Shown here piece after piece: positions 53,953 to 63,816 of a stretch of DNA of 64,000 nucleotides (position 1 is the stretch's first letter; every line of letters begins with the position of its first letter). The DNA lies in NCBI GenBank assembly GCA_963665075.1, contig OY762063.1:620001-684000 (forward strand), written 5' to 3'. Below the pieces are notes generated by a model, which worked only from the letters and a program-made list of their open reading frames with translations, was not told the DNA's origin and did no database searches. A program made the translations under genes and the position numbers. This DNA is from JAPULR01 sp963665075 (GTDB taxonomy: Bacteria > Chloroflexota > Dehalococcoidia > Lucifugimonadales > GCA-2712585).

Positions 53953-55134
53953 ATGAACTTGCTGATACGAAACGTGCGACTCATAGACGGAACCGGCGCG
54001 GATGCTGTTCCAAAGATTAACGTGGTTGTGGAAAACGGCCGCGTCAGCTGGATTGGCGAGGGTGACGTTTCGCCTTCCAACCACCCCCATTACGAGGACA
54101 TCAACGCCGAAGACCTTACCCTCGTCCCGGGAACTTTCGATTGTCACGAGCACTTCGCAGGCGACGGCGGGCGGCACGGCGTCCGAGCAATGAATACCGA
54201 CCCGCCGGAATTGCTGCTGGCGAAGGCGGCGGGCAACGCCCATCGCGCCCTTATGACCGGCCAGACGTCGGCCAGGGACGTGGGTTCTCCCCGCGGCATC
54301 AGCATAACCCTGGCCCGGGCCGTCGCCGCCGGCGCGCTCCCCGGCCCGCGCATCGTCGCCTCCGGCGAGTGGCTCCAGTACCCGACGACCTGGGGGCAGT
54401 CCAAGATTGAGACGGTCAACACGCCGGAAGATATGCGCCGCGCCATCCAGGCGAGAATCGCCCAGGGCGCGGGGGTTATCAAGATTGGCGCGACCGGGGG
54501 CGACCCGCAGGGGGGCGGCTACGGGACGATGGGCGCGGAAGTGGCGCAGATGGTCATGGATTTCGTCCACGGAAAGGGACTGAAAGTTGCCGCCCACTGC
54601 ACCGGCTTCCACGGCACGCGGGAGGTTGTCGAAGCGGGCATCGACTCCGTCGAGCACGGCACCCACATAGACGAGGAGACGGCGCGTCTAATGGCGGAGA
54701 AGGGCACGATACTGGTGCCGACCCTATCGTGGAGGGACTATCTGTTCAGAGCGTCGAAGCGATGGGGTATGGCAAAGAAACAGATCGACGCGTCCGAGGC
54801 CGTCCGGGAGCATCACCGGGCCAGCTATCAGCGTTGCATCGCCGCCGGAGTGAAAATTGCCGCCGGCACCGACGCGGGCGGCGGCGACCCCATGCGCCAC
54901 GGCAACATCGTCCGCGAGCTTGAAGTCATGGTAGATTGGGGACTGAGCCCGATGGAAGCGTTGAAGGCCGCCACCTCAACGGCGGCGGAACTGGTCGGCA
55001 CTTCCGACGACGTGGGCGCCATCGAGGTTGGCAAACTCGCCGACTTCGCCCTCATCGACGGCGATCCCCTTTCCGACATCGGCGATATGCGAAACGTCTG
55101 GGCCGTATACCAGGGTGGCAGGCAAGTCCGTTAG
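53953..55134 (+). CDS. Amidohydrolase (imidazolonepropionase/prolidase-like)
   Basis: A 393-residue amidohydrolase of the Xaa-Pro dipeptidase/imidazolonepropionase-like branch. Metal and active-site marks are LVPGTFDCHEHFAGDG (the usual HxH reads CHEH, with the first His shifted to Cys), the Lys in GVIKIGATGG, KVAAHCTGF, SVEHGTHID and the Asp in AAGTDAGGGDP. I start at ATG 53953, which has GAGGGA at the right distance; TTG 53938 would add five residues. It is monocistronic and converges with the aminotransferase gene. Confidence 0.88.
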   Translation: MNLLIRNVRLIDGTGADAVPKINVVVENGRVSWIGEGDVSPSNHPHYEDINAEDLTLVPGTFDCHEHFAGDGGRHGVRAMNTDPPELLLAKAAGNAHRALMTGQTSARDVGSPRGISITLARAVAAGALPGPRIVASGEWLQYPTTWGQSKIETVNTPEDMRRAIQARIAQGAGVIKIGATGGDPQGGGYGTMGAEVAQMVMDFVHGKGLKVAAHCTGFHGTREVVEAGIDSVEHGTHIDEETARLMAEKGTILVPTLSWRDYLFRASKRWGMAKKQIDASEAVREHHRASYQRCIAAGVKIAAGTDAGGGDPMRHGNIVRELEVMVDWGLSPMEALKAATSTAAELVGTSDDVGAIEVGKLADFALIDGDPLSDIGDMRNVWAVYQGGRQVR

Positions 55135-55137
55135 GAC

Positions 55138-56082
55138 CTACTCCACAGGCAGCTGGCCGAACCCCGCCTGCGCCCGCGCCTGGTCCACTATGTCCAGCCC
55201 CACCATCTCGCTCCAGGCCGCCAGCAGACGCTTAACCACCGGCCCCGGCATCTCCTCCCCGATCGGGCGCCAGTCGATCCGCGAAATCGGCAGCATCGAA
55301 TGGCTCGTCCCCGTCATAAACGCCTCGTCCGCCGTATAAGCGTCGAAGGGCTGAATATCCTCCTCCACGCATGGTATGTCCAAGTCTTTCGCGAGCCTTA
55401 TCACCGTGTCGCGGGAGATGCCTTGGAGGATGCTCGTGTCCGTCGGCGTCTTGATAACCCCGTCCGTGACAATGAAGAAGTTGGAGCCCGTTCCCTCGGA
55501 GATGTTCCCGTAGTAGTCCAGCAACAGAGGCCACGCCTCCGGGTCCATCTCCACCACGTCCAGCATCGCCATCGTCAAGTTCAGCCGGCTGCGATGCTTC
55601 GCCTTGTTGTCCACGGCGTCCGGGTGATAGTTCCGCGTCTTGGGGATGATGGCGTGGATCCCTTCCTCGTGCAGATGCGCGTACCGCTTGAACGGCGGCG
55701 CGTACACGTTTATGAACACCGTCGGCGGCACGTCGTCGATGACCGATGTGATGCGCCCCGTCGTGTTCCCCAACGCCACCCCCCTGGTGATGGTCTGCGC
55801 CACGGACCAGTCCCCGTTTCCCCGCAGATGCTCGTTACGCCTCATCACCTCCAGCGTAATCTCCGCCATCTCCTCCTTCGTCATGCGAGGGTCTATTCGC
55901 ACGTACTTCAGCGACCGATAGAGACGGTCCAGATGCGCCTCCAACCTGAAAATCTTTCCGTTGAAGGTCCGCTCCACGTCGTAGACCGAGTCGCCGCCAA
56001 ACCCCCTGTCGCTGATTGAAACCATGCACTGGCTGACGGGCATAAACTCCCCGTTCAGATAAGCAATCAATTCCTGAGCCAT
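55138..56082 (-). CDS. Class IV (branched-chain/D-amino-acid type) aminotransferase
   Basis: A 314-residue PLP enzyme of fold type IV. It opens YLNGEFMPVSQCMVSISDRGF; the PLP Lys is in DAVDNKAKHRSRLNL, and the cofactor loop in ISEGTGSNFFIV, followed by LQGISRDTVIRLA and ADEAFMTGTSHSMLPI. The last motif fits the BCAT/D-amino-acid transaminase group, but specificity cannot be read. GGAGG precedes the ATG. It is monocistronic. Confidence 0.9.
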   Translation of the reverse strand: MAQELIAYLNGEFMPVSQCMVSISDRGFGGDSVYDVERTFNGKIFRLEAHLDRLYRSLKYVRIDPRMTKEEMAEITLEVMRRNEHLRGNGDWSVAQTITRGVALGNTTGRITSVIDDVPPTVFINVYAPPFKRYAHLHEEGIHAIIPKTRNYHPDAVDNKAKHRSRLNLTMAMLDVVEMDPEAWPLLLDYYGNISEGTGSNFFIVTDGVIKTPTDTSILQGISRDTVIRLAKDLDIPCVEEDIQPFDAYTADEAFMTGTSHSMLPISRIDWRPIGEEMPGPVVKRLLAAWSEMVGLDIVDQARAQAGFGQLPVE

Positions 56083-56150
56083 CTCACAACCTCCTCTTTC
56101 CGCTTATGTCAAGGATTATACTGAAACGAACTCGTAAGGGAAAGCTCCCC

Positions 56151-58049
56151 CTACTCCTTCCCCTCCTTGTCCCCCTCTTCCACCTCTTCCGCCTCCTCAT
56201 CTTCCGGGCCGAGTATGTCCGTGATGGCCTGCTCCAGGATCCACTGAATCCTGAAGCTGAACAGCCCCACAATCAGCGCCGGCGACAACAGCAGCAGCAG
56301 CGACAACGGAATCGACAGCGTGTCCAGTGTGAACAGCCGGATAACCAGCGGCAGCGTCAGCAGGAACAGCAGCGCCAGCAACACCGTCGCCATCCCGTAC
56401 TCGACCATCGTCCTGAAAGTCCGCGACTGCTCCCCGCTTCCGCCGCCGGATTCCGCGCTTTTCGGGTCACTCGAAGCAAGCAGGGAAATCGTCCCCAACG
56501 AACGCCAGATTACCACGGCGGACGGAATGCTCAGACCAATCACCACCCCGACTATCAGCATTCCGGCAACCCCCGTCGGCACCGACAGCAGGTCGCTCAC
56601 AACATCCGGCGCCAGGTAAAGCACGCTTGTGCCCGCGACGCTGAGGAACCCCATCACTGCCACGTTGATGAAGATAGTCCGCCGCACGCTTCGGAACCGT
56701 TGGCTCCTGGTGCCGTTCAGCGTGAGCGCCGACCAGAAAGCGTCCATGCCCAACTGCACCGAGAGCACAATCCAGGTTAGCGGCTCCGGCGTGAATCTAT
56801 CCACCCACTCCGCCACCTTCGACGCGCTCCTGCTGGTTATGGGCGCCAGCACCGAAGTGATTGCCGTCACAATCGAAAGCACGGCCCCCAGCGGCGAGAA
56901 TCCCGCCACGTCTCCCGGTCCCAGCCGCCCTATGGCCAGCGAGAACTCCCCCATCTGCGGCATCGTCATCCCCACCTGCAGGGCTTCGCTGAATCTTCGC
57001 CCCGCCAGTATCGACCCGATTGTGTTCGCGGCGATTTTCCCCAGCATGAACACCGCCACTACTATCAGCGCGGTCACGATGTAATCGTCCAACGTGCGGT
57101 AGTCGATGAGCATTCCGATGGACAGGAAGAACAGCGCTCCGAACATATCCCGCACCGGCGCAATCATCCGCGTAACCCGCTCGGACGCCTCCGTGTCGCC
57201 GATGATGACTCCCACCAGGAAGGCTCCGGCGGCGGGCGAAAGTCCAAGCAGCGTGGCGCACAGGGCCAGAAGGAAGCAGGAGCCGAGGCTCCAAAGCAGC
57301 AGCGTCTCGTCCGACCGCAATCGAGCCAACGCGCGCATCAGCCTGTCGCCCAGCATGGCCCCGACCACCAGCCCCACGACGCAGAAGATCACGAGTTTTC
57401 CGGCCAGCAGCCCTGCGTCGGCGAGACTCGCCGTTCCCGTCGTCGCCAGCCCGGCGAGCACCGTAAGGAAGATGACGGCGGCAAAGTCTTCGACCAGAAG
57501 AATGCCGACAATCGTCTGTCCCCAGCTCGCGTTGAGGTTCCCCCCGTCGCGCAGGCTCTTCAACAGAATCGCCGAGCTGCTGATTGCAATGGCCGCGCCC
57601 AGATAGAGCGCGTGACCCTGGTCCAGCCCGGGCAGGAAACCTACTATCCACACTCCGAACAGCGTCATTACGCTGATTTCGACGATGCCGATGACCAGAA
57701 CGCGGGGGCCGATGTTGCGAATCCGCTTCCACCCCAACTCCAGCCCGATGCTGAACAGCAGCAATATCAACCCAAGTTCCGCCAGCAGCCCGATGGTGTC
57801 CAGATTGCTGATGAGCGGCGTGGGCAGCGTGAACGGCCCCATCAGCATCCCCGCCAGCAGATAGCCCAGCACCGGCGGCTGCCAGATAAGACGTGCCAGA
57901 ATCAGTCCGGCGGCGGCGACCACCATCGCCACCGCGAAGTCTTTCAGCAGCGTAGCGGTGCCCTCGGAAATGCCCGCGGGCAATATCGTAAGCAAGGTTT
58001 CGATGGCGCACCTTCTGAGAAGCGCGTGAACGGCGAGCGCAAGCGACAA
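56151..58049 (-). CDS. Kef/CPA2-type cation:proton antiporter
   Basis: A 632-residue membrane protein with a 12-13 helix Na+/H+-exchanger domain (about residues 35-440): PVLGYLLAGMLMGPF, LAELGLILLLFSIGLE, AISSSAILLKSL, VGILLVEDFAAVIFL (helix with the exchange Asp) and FSLAIGRLGPGD. A further hydrophobic C-terminal part with four or more helices replaces the usual TrkA-N domain and ends in a Glu/Lys-rich tail. The start TTG 58049 is uncertain; homology begins only near residue 35. Confidence 0.82.
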   Translation of the reverse strand: MSLALAVHALLRRCAIETLLTILPAGISEGTATLLKDFAVAMVVAAAGLILARLIWQPPVLGYLLAGMLMGPFTLPTPLISNLDTIGLLAELGLILLLFSIGLELGWKRIRNIGPRVLVIGIVEISVMTLFGVWIVGFLPGLDQGHALYLGAAIAISSSAILLKSLRDGGNLNASWGQTIVGILLVEDFAAVIFLTVLAGLATTGTASLADAGLLAGKLVIFCVVGLVVGAMLGDRLMRALARLRSDETLLLWSLGSCFLLALCATLLGLSPAAGAFLVGVIIGDTEASERVTRMIAPVRDMFGALFFLSIGMLIDYRTLDDYIVTALIVVAVFMLGKIAANTIGSILAGRRFSEALQVGMTMPQMGEFSLAIGRLGPGDVAGFSPLGAVLSIVTAITSVLAPITSRSASKVAEWVDRFTPEPLTWIVLSVQLGMDAFWSALTLNGTRSQRFRSVRRTIFINVAVMGFLSVAGTSVLYLAPDVVSDLLSVPTGVAGMLIVGVVIGLSIPSAVVIWRSLGTISLLASSDPKSAESGGGSGEQSRTFRTMVEYGMATVLLALLFLLTLPLVIRLFTLDTLSIPLSLLLLLSPALIVGLFSFRIQWILEQAITDILGPEDEEAEEVEEGDKEGKE

Positions 58050-58295
58050 TCACCGCCCCGTCCACGCGGCCCTACCTGCGTTGGCCGATTCAGCCAAGCC
58101 AATCGGTATATTTTCTCACCCCGCGCGGCCTTGCGACTACAAATCCACGCCTCTACTTCGGGGGCAAACGACGGGGACATTCCATAATCAAACAATCCCG
58201 CCCGACGAACATCGCTGCAACGCTTCTCAAAGCTGAGAGACGGCCCCGTCGCCCAGCCGTTCACGCCCCAGGGACAACCGGGGTGACTCAGATAT

Positions 58296-58832
58296 TCAAG
58301 TCCGCGCCGCCCAATCGTCTATGGACGAACCCGTCTGCCGGCAGGCCCGCAGCACAATCTCAGCCGATGCCCGCGCGTCCTCCGCCGCGTCGTGGTGACG
58401 AAAAGTGATGCCCAGGTCGCCCGTTATGAGGGCCAGATTCCATCTGTTGCGATACCGTTTTGGCCAGGCCCTGCGGGCTATCATGGAACTATCCAGCCAC
58501 GTGACGCCAATGGGAACCAGACCGTATTTCCTCGTCGCGCTTTCGAGGGCCGTTTTGTCGAAATAGGTATGACTGACGACGATTGTGCCCTCCAGCAAAT
58601 TGCGGAGCCGCCCATGAATCTGCGGCAGCGTCTCGCTGCTGCTGACGGCCTCCGCGTCGATTCCGTGGAGGTTCACGTGGAAGTCGGCGAAGTCGGTTTC
58701 GGGGTTGACCAGGATGGAGTGGGTGCGGGCAATGGCGCCGTCTTTGACTTCCACGATGCCGATTTGGCAGATGTTGGCGGAGTCGTAGTTGGCGGTTTCG
58801 ACGTCGATGGCGTTGAAGGTGAGGTTGTTCAT
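58296..58832 (-). CDS. DEDD-family 3'-5' exonuclease (DnaQ-like)
   Basis: A 178-residue RNase T/DnaQ-fold exonuclease. The acidic residues are in FNAIDVETAN (motif I), SHTYFDKTALE (motif II) and HHDAAEDARASAE (motif III with the catalytic His and Asp). This stand-alone form resembles polymerase III epsilon-like exonucleases used in repair or RNA trimming. AGGAG before ATG 58832 fixes the start. It is divergent from cas3, with about 100 bases between starts; the proximity may be incidental. Confidence 0.88.
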   Translation of the reverse strand: MNNLTFNAIDVETANYDSANICQIGIVEVKDGAIARTHSILVNPETDFADFHVNLHGIDAEAVSSSETLPQIHGRLRNLLEGTIVVSHTYFDKTALESATRKYGLVPIGVTWLDSSMIARRAWPKRYRNRWNLALITGDLGITFRHHDAAEDARASAEIVLRACRQTGSSIDDWAART

Positions 58833-58938
58833 GGCGCTCCTTTGGCGCAATAGTAGGGCTGCGGCGCACACTCAACTATGCCGTACAATGGGCGTTGCCC
58901 GCAAGTTCCGCCCCGCGTCGGCAGTCAAGGAGACGATT

Positions 58939-60468
58939 ATGGATGGAATTGAACAAGCCTGGTACACGCGCCAATTCTGGGCCAAGGCGCAGCCCTACGG
59001 ACAGTCCGGCCCGGAGCGGATACACCTCCTCGAACACCACCTGGCCGACGTAGGCGCCTGCTTCGAAGCCCTGCTCAAAATCCCAACCATCCGCCGCCGT
59101 CTTGCAGCCGCCGGGGGGTGCGACGACCTGGACGCCGCCACCGTCGCCCGCCTCTCCCTCCTCGCCGCCTTCCACGACGTCGGCAAAGTCAACGTCGGCT
59201 TCCAAACCAAAATCTGGCGCAACGAGGACTTCTCCGGCGGGAGACGCAAGCCCGGCCGGGCCGGACACGTTGCCGACATGGTCCCCGTGCTCACAAACAA
59301 GGACCAGAAGACGGCAGAATGGTTTTTCGACTCCCTTGGCTGGTGGCATGAAGCGACCGAATCGTGGGATGACCGTTGCGGCGAGACAGTCTGCGCCCTC
59401 TTCGTCGCCTCCCTCTCCCACCACGGACGTCCCCTGCAATTGGAGTCAACCAGGCAAAGGAATCCAACCATCTGGCAACCCCATTCCTGCCTTCATCCCG
59501 AAAATTACGTCAAGCGGCTTGGAAAACTTTCGCGCCAATGGTTCCCCGCCGCCTTCCACTCCGACGCGCCGCCCCTGCCCTCCAACCCCGCCTTCCAACA
59601 CGCCTTCCTCGGCCTCTGCAACTGGGCCGACTGGATAGGCTCCGACGAACGCCGCTTCAGTTTTCTCGACCGGCCCTGTGAAGACTACATCGAGACTGCC
59701 CGCAACCGCGCCAGGGAAGCCGTCGCATCCATTGGACTGGACATATCTACCCAGAGACGCTCCTTCAACGACATACCGGACTTCGCCGCCCTTTTTGAGA
59801 TTGAAGGCGCTCCCAACGCCATCCAGAACGCCATCGCCGACACCCCCCTGGAGGAACGACTCGTCATCATCGAATCCGAAACCGGCTCCGGCAAGACCGA
59901 AGCCGCCCTCTGGCGATTCGCCAAAATGTACCGCGCCGGCATCGTCGACGGCCTCTACTTCGCCCTACCCACCCGCACCGCCGCCGTCCAGATCCATCGG
60001 CGGGTCAAGAATTTCGTCGCCAGACTCCTCCCCCGCCGCACACCTTCCACCGTCCTCGCCGTCCCCGGCTACCACCCCAACGCCGACGCCTCCCCCGTCG
60101 AAATTCCCCCGTACAACGAAGGCGCCGCCGGCATCGCCCCCGAAGCCGTGCCCTGGGCTTCCGAGCATCCCAAGCGATACCTCGCCGCCCAAATCGCCGT
60201 CGGAACCATCGACCAGGCCCTCATGGGCGCGTTGCAGGTCAAAAACGCCCACATGCGCGCCGCCTGCCTCACCCGAAACCTCCTCATCGTCGACGAAGTC
60301 CACGCCTCCGACACCTACATGAGCGTCGTCCTCGAAGCCCTCCTCCGCGCGCACCTGAACTCCGGCGGCTACGCCCTCCTCATGTCCGCCACCCTCGGCT
60401 CCGCCGCTCAGTTCACCACTACGGGAGGCAACTGTTTGTCTTCACGCTCTTCGTATGGAAACTGCTGA
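58939..60468 (+). pseudogene. cas3: Truncated type I CRISPR-associated Cas3 (HD nuclease-helicase)
   Basis: AGGAG precedes ATG 58939. The N-terminal HD nuclease is present: QFWAKAQPY, HLLEHHLADVGA, FHDVGKVNVGFQ (HD at 79-80), RAGHVADM and SHHG, then NWADWIGSD. The helicase begins with Walker A ESETGSGKTEAAL (about 312-324), ALPTRTAAVQ, the IVDEVHASD box (450-458) and motif III LMSATLG (481-487). Homology stops at about residue 490, exactly where the stop of the convergent DGQHR gene lies (60408). The frame then reads 19 unrelated residues. The second RecA domain, with motifs IV-VI, is missing, so helicase function must be lost. The N-terminal style is I-E-like, but the subtype is uncertain. 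No other cas gene or CRISPR array is in the window. Confidence 0.87.
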
Positions 60469-61685
60469 CGATAATTTTCAAGCAATTCGGCCTCTTTTAC
60501 CTCTGTCAGTTTTTCACCCGCTAGATAAGCAACCAGGTCAGTCGTAAGATTGCGATTCTTGGTGATTATCCTGCCGTCAGTACCACCGGTCCAAAGTACC
60601 CGATCCCATATTTGCAAGTTTTCATCGGTTAATGCCCAAGGAAGATGGTTAAGCACTTCGCAGGCCTTGTCATACGACAAGTTGGTCGGAGGGTTTGTAA
60701 GCCGCATAAACCCACGAACTAAGCATTCCTGTGGAACAGGCTTCCCTAACAAATTGGATTGACGAATTTGAACCCGCCCGGCATCGCCCGATTCCTCAGT
60801 GTCGGACAAGGCATCAGCGAAGACATCAATGTTTTCCAAGAGAAATTGCCAAACTTCGGACACCTTTTCGTCGTAGAGACGGATCTTGGCCTTGTCAGGC
60901 AGTTTTGACTTGTCAATCGTACCCTCGGGGAAACTTCCTTTAATTATTTCTTCGTTACACCGGTAAACGATGGGGAGAGTTGTGAAGTAGTGATCTCTTA
61001 CTCCCAAGCTGTTACTCGTATATTTTACTAGGCGAGCTCCGATTATGTCGTTGGTTACCTTCCGAGCAAGGTAGGCCACTACATCATCGTCATCGGTGAT
61101 GATGTTCTGTCCCGTTGTAGTTGCTTTTGCGTACTTGTTTACTTGAGTGAAAATCTTCCGTGCTTTGTGAGCCTTGAATGGCACGAGAATAACGGTTATA
61201 TCTTCTTGGGCAAGGGCCATACACGGGGTAATATCAGGTATGTTGCGTCCCCTCTCGTCTCGCCCTGTGACTGCAAATTTAATGGCCTCCAAGCGATGTT
61301 GACCGTCAAGGGGAACCAGAACTTCTCCACCATGAAAAGTCAGAAACCCTATTGACGAAGCGGGTACACGATATAACCCAGGCAATTTCCTGGTGATGAC
61401 TTCGGATAGGGGTTCAAACAAGATTTCATCGTCCATATTTATCGCCGCGACAATTATCGCCCCGAAGAATCGTCCATCGTCGTTGGCAAAGTAGGGGGCA
61501 ATTTGCTTTCGGACACGATTGAAGTTGATATCCCTCTGGTAACGCTCCTCTAGAAGGAGGTCTTCCCATCCTTCAATCTGACTAGGAATCTTCACTTTGT
61601 CGACCAGTTCCTGGGCCTTCATCGAAAGGATGAAGTAGTCGGTATCCCCCAGCCGTGCCTTCATTGATGCTACTGTCGTAGCCAT
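60408..61685 (-). CDS. DGQHR-domain protein (DndB-like)
   Basis: A 425-residue protein with the diagnostic PLDGQHRLEAIKFA (DGQHR at 127-131) and ITVILVPF, IFTQVNKYAKAT further on. This ParB/sulfiredoxin-like family includes DndB, the regulator of DNA phosphorothioation operons, and many relatives in defence islands. No dndA, C, D or E gene is in the window. CAGGAGA precedes the ATG, and the start lies 12 bases after the GIY-YIG stop. Low GC. Its end marks the junction with the broken cas3. Confidence 0.85.
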   Translation of the reverse strand: MATTVASMKARLGDTDYFILSMKAQELVDKVKIPSQIEGWEDLLLEERYQRDINFNRVRKQIAPYFANDDGRFFGAIIVAAINMDDEILFEPLSEVITRKLPGLYRVPASSIGFLTFHGGEVLVPLDGQHRLEAIKFAVTGRDERGRNIPDITPCMALAQEDITVILVPFKAHKARKIFTQVNKYAKATTTGQNIITDDDDVVAYLARKVTNDIIGARLVKYTSNSLGVRDHYFTTLPIVYRCNEEIIKGSFPEGTIDKSKLPDKAKIRLYDEKVSEVWQFLLENIDVFADALSDTEESGDAGRVQIRQSNLLGKPVPQECLVRGFMRLTNPPTNLSYDKACEVLNHLPWALTDENLQIWDRVLWTGGTDGRIITKNRNLTTDLVAYLAGEKLTEVKEAELLENYRQQFPYEEREDKQLPPVVVN

Positions 61686-61697
61686 TGGCTTCTCCTG

Positions 61698-62027
61698 CTA
61701 CCTGTTGTGTTGTATGTTAGCTTCTGGCTTCCACAACCTTATCAGTCGACGCTCCAGATTGTCAATCTTGGTCAAATCGGCTGCCATGTAACACACGTCC
61801 AAATTCTCGCCGAAGACTTGAATCCATAGCCTAAGCGTTTCATTGTGCGAGCCGCGCCAATGATACGTCAATCGCTTCTTAACGGGTTGCTTCTTCGCCT
61901 TGCCTACGTAGATGCACTTCCCGTTGTCGCGGCACCAAAATGCGTATACGCCAAAGACATTTCTAGGAACGCCCTCGATTCCGAGGTACGACCACCTAAT
62001 TGCTCTTCTATCGTGTATGGAACCCAT
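61698..62027 (-). CDS. GIY-YIG nuclease domain protein
   Basis: A 109-residue single-domain GIY-YIG protein: GVYAFWCRDNGKCIYVGKAK (GVY...YVG), then an Arg in VKKRLTYHW and a Glu in NLERRLIRLWKPEANIQ, matching the UvrC/GIY-YIG active-site order. I choose ATG 62027; a longer frame continues back inside the DUF262 gene. The start overlaps the end of that gene by 20 bases, suggesting translational coupling. It is part of the island C operon. Confidence 0.82.
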   Translation of the reverse strand: MGSIHDRRAIRWSYLGIEGVPRNVFGVYAFWCRDNGKCIYVGKAKKQPVKKRLTYHWRGSHNETLRLWIQVFGENLDVCYMAADLTKIDNLERRLIRLWKPEANIQHNR

Positions 62028-63816
62028 GCGGAATGTCCCAAACTTGAGCGGCCAGTTTTGCCATGTCTTTTTGGCGCTTCTCGATTGCGTCCGGCGACCA
62101 CTCGTGAACCTCTGCAATGCTACTGGTTAGGTTAATGGTACTCCTACCAAAAATTTCCTGCTTACGAGTGAAGCTCCGATTCGTAGCTGCCCCAGGCTTA
62201 TTGTCTGAGTTGCTCAACAACGTCAGGTTACCTATGCGATGTATATTTGCCTGGTGGCTCTGCTCGTCAAAATTAGGCCAATATCCTAAATGACCCTGAG
62301 ATATTGGGAGGATGTGTTCCACCGTATAGGCAGTTTCGTTGATTGTCAATCCGGATTGTTCCTTGTACGCGATGCCTAGAAGAAACCTCTTTGCCTTCCC
62401 TCTATAACTACTTCGGATAGTAGCTCGTTCCATCAAAGCAATGAAATTCGAATCATCAAGAATCCCCAGATCATCAACTTCGCGCAGGCAACCATAAAAA
62501 TCAACATCGTCAAGTGAACTGGCTGACATCACCTGCTGGGCTAAAGTTGCAAATTGCCGATCAAGATGTGACGGTTGAAATTGTCGGATTGCCAAAGCAG
62601 TTCGTATGACAAAGGAGGTGAGTAACTTTAGGCGAGTGTGCACAAATTTTGCGATCTTTCTTTTTTTTGCCCTATCTTCCTCTTGTAGATAACGATCAAG
62701 CAAGGCAAAAACTATTGGGCGGCACACAGTATAGTATTTCAATTCGCTCAGAAAGATAAACAGGTTTCTCCCAGGTTTGCCCGGGGCATCCCCAATGAAC
62801 CTTGAAATCAAAGGGTCAGTTTCACGGGGTGACGATATGGAGTGGAAAATTACAATCCTTTCCCCCTTGGCCATATCCTCCACCAAACCATAAACGAAAT
62901 TGGCCAAATCGGCATCAGAGGGTCCATTGGCATTGACCCTGATTTGTGACTTCATCTCCCTGTATAGACGGTCTTTGCGTAGGTAGCCAAACCTACATTG
63001 CAGGTAGCACCTAATATACTCCTCAACCCTCGTTTTGCTCCGCTCTTCTCTAAGTCCAACTCGCATACCCTCAAGGTGGTCGTGAATCGTATCGCGTCGG
63101 GGACCTTCGGCCTTTCCGAAAAAAGAGTAAATGTGATTCCGAATCAGGTCTACTTCACTAAGGGGCTTTCCCCTGGCATTAAGTGTTTCAAAGACAGCAT
63201 TCGGGTTGAGTTGTCTTGGAACGTGGATGCATGCAACTTCAAGTTTGCGTATTAGAAAATCGAAAAAACTCGTGGCGTCATCTACACTAAAAGATTCAAA
63301 ATACTCATCGATTACACGCCAAGCCTTCGTTAGCTTTCCGTTGGGGCTGACATCCTTGCCCCGTATGAGCGTATTGTAATTTGTCTTATCGTTCTCAGGA
63401 GGAGTAAGTCTGGGGAATAGGATGTCAGACTCTGTTAGTGAAACGCGATCATATTCACCAATATCAAATAAAATACGCAAAGCGTCTTGTTCTCGTAATG
63501 CATCTCCTATTTCGTAAAATATACGGACAAGTCGAGCGCAAATTAGCGAGAAAGTTACCATGCGTTGCTGCCCGTCATTGATTTCCCAGAGGTCATCGTC
63601 TTTTTCTACAAGCATAATGGCTCCCAGGAAGTAACACTCACGCTCCTCTAGTACCGCTTCCTGTAAGTCATCCAGCAAATCAGAAACATCCTCATTTCCC
63701 CAATCGTAATAGCGCTGATGCCAAGGCACCTCATACTTTCCCTCGTGAAACAAGAATGAGAGCTTGGCCGTAGCTGCACCTATGACAGTTTCGCTATCTC
63801 TACCAGTTGTTTTCAC
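62008..63816 (-). CDS. DUF262/DUF1524 protein (GmrSD-like, type IV restriction-related)
   Basis: A 602-residue protein. The N-terminal DUF262 (ParB/Srx-like NTPase) has YEVPWHQRYYDW and EINDGQQRMVTFSL (DGQQR at 81-85), then the family motif TLNARGKPLSEVDLIRNHI. The C-terminal DUF1524 HNH-type nuclease has YTVEHILPISQGH and HRIGNLTLLSNSDN. This matches GmrS-GmrD fusions that cut modified phage DNA, and similar single-chain defence proteins. The start is GTG 63816, overlapping the upstream stop (GTGA). Low GC. All catalytic motifs appear intact. Confidence 0.88.
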   Translation of the reverse strand: MKTTGRDSETVIGAATAKLSFLFHEGKYEVPWHQRYYDWGNEDVSDLLDDLQEAVLEERECYFLGAIMLVEKDDDLWEINDGQQRMVTFSLICARLVRIFYEIGDALREQDALRILFDIGEYDRVSLTESDILFPRLTPPENDKTNYNTLIRGKDVSPNGKLTKAWRVIDEYFESFSVDDATSFFDFLIRKLEVACIHVPRQLNPNAVFETLNARGKPLSEVDLIRNHIYSFFGKAEGPRRDTIHDHLEGMRVGLREERSKTRVEEYIRCYLQCRFGYLRKDRLYREMKSQIRVNANGPSDADLANFVYGLVEDMAKGERIVIFHSISSPRETDPLISRFIGDAPGKPGRNLFIFLSELKYYTVCRPIVFALLDRYLQEEDRAKKRKIAKFVHTRLKLLTSFVIRTALAIRQFQPSHLDRQFATLAQQVMSASSLDDVDFYGCLREVDDLGILDDSNFIALMERATIRSSYRGKAKRFLLGIAYKEQSGLTINETAYTVEHILPISQGHLGYWPNFDEQSHQANIHRIGNLTLLSNSDNKPGAATNRSFTRKQEIFGRSTINLTSSIAEVHEWSPDAIEKRQKDMAKLAAQVWDIPHGFHTR

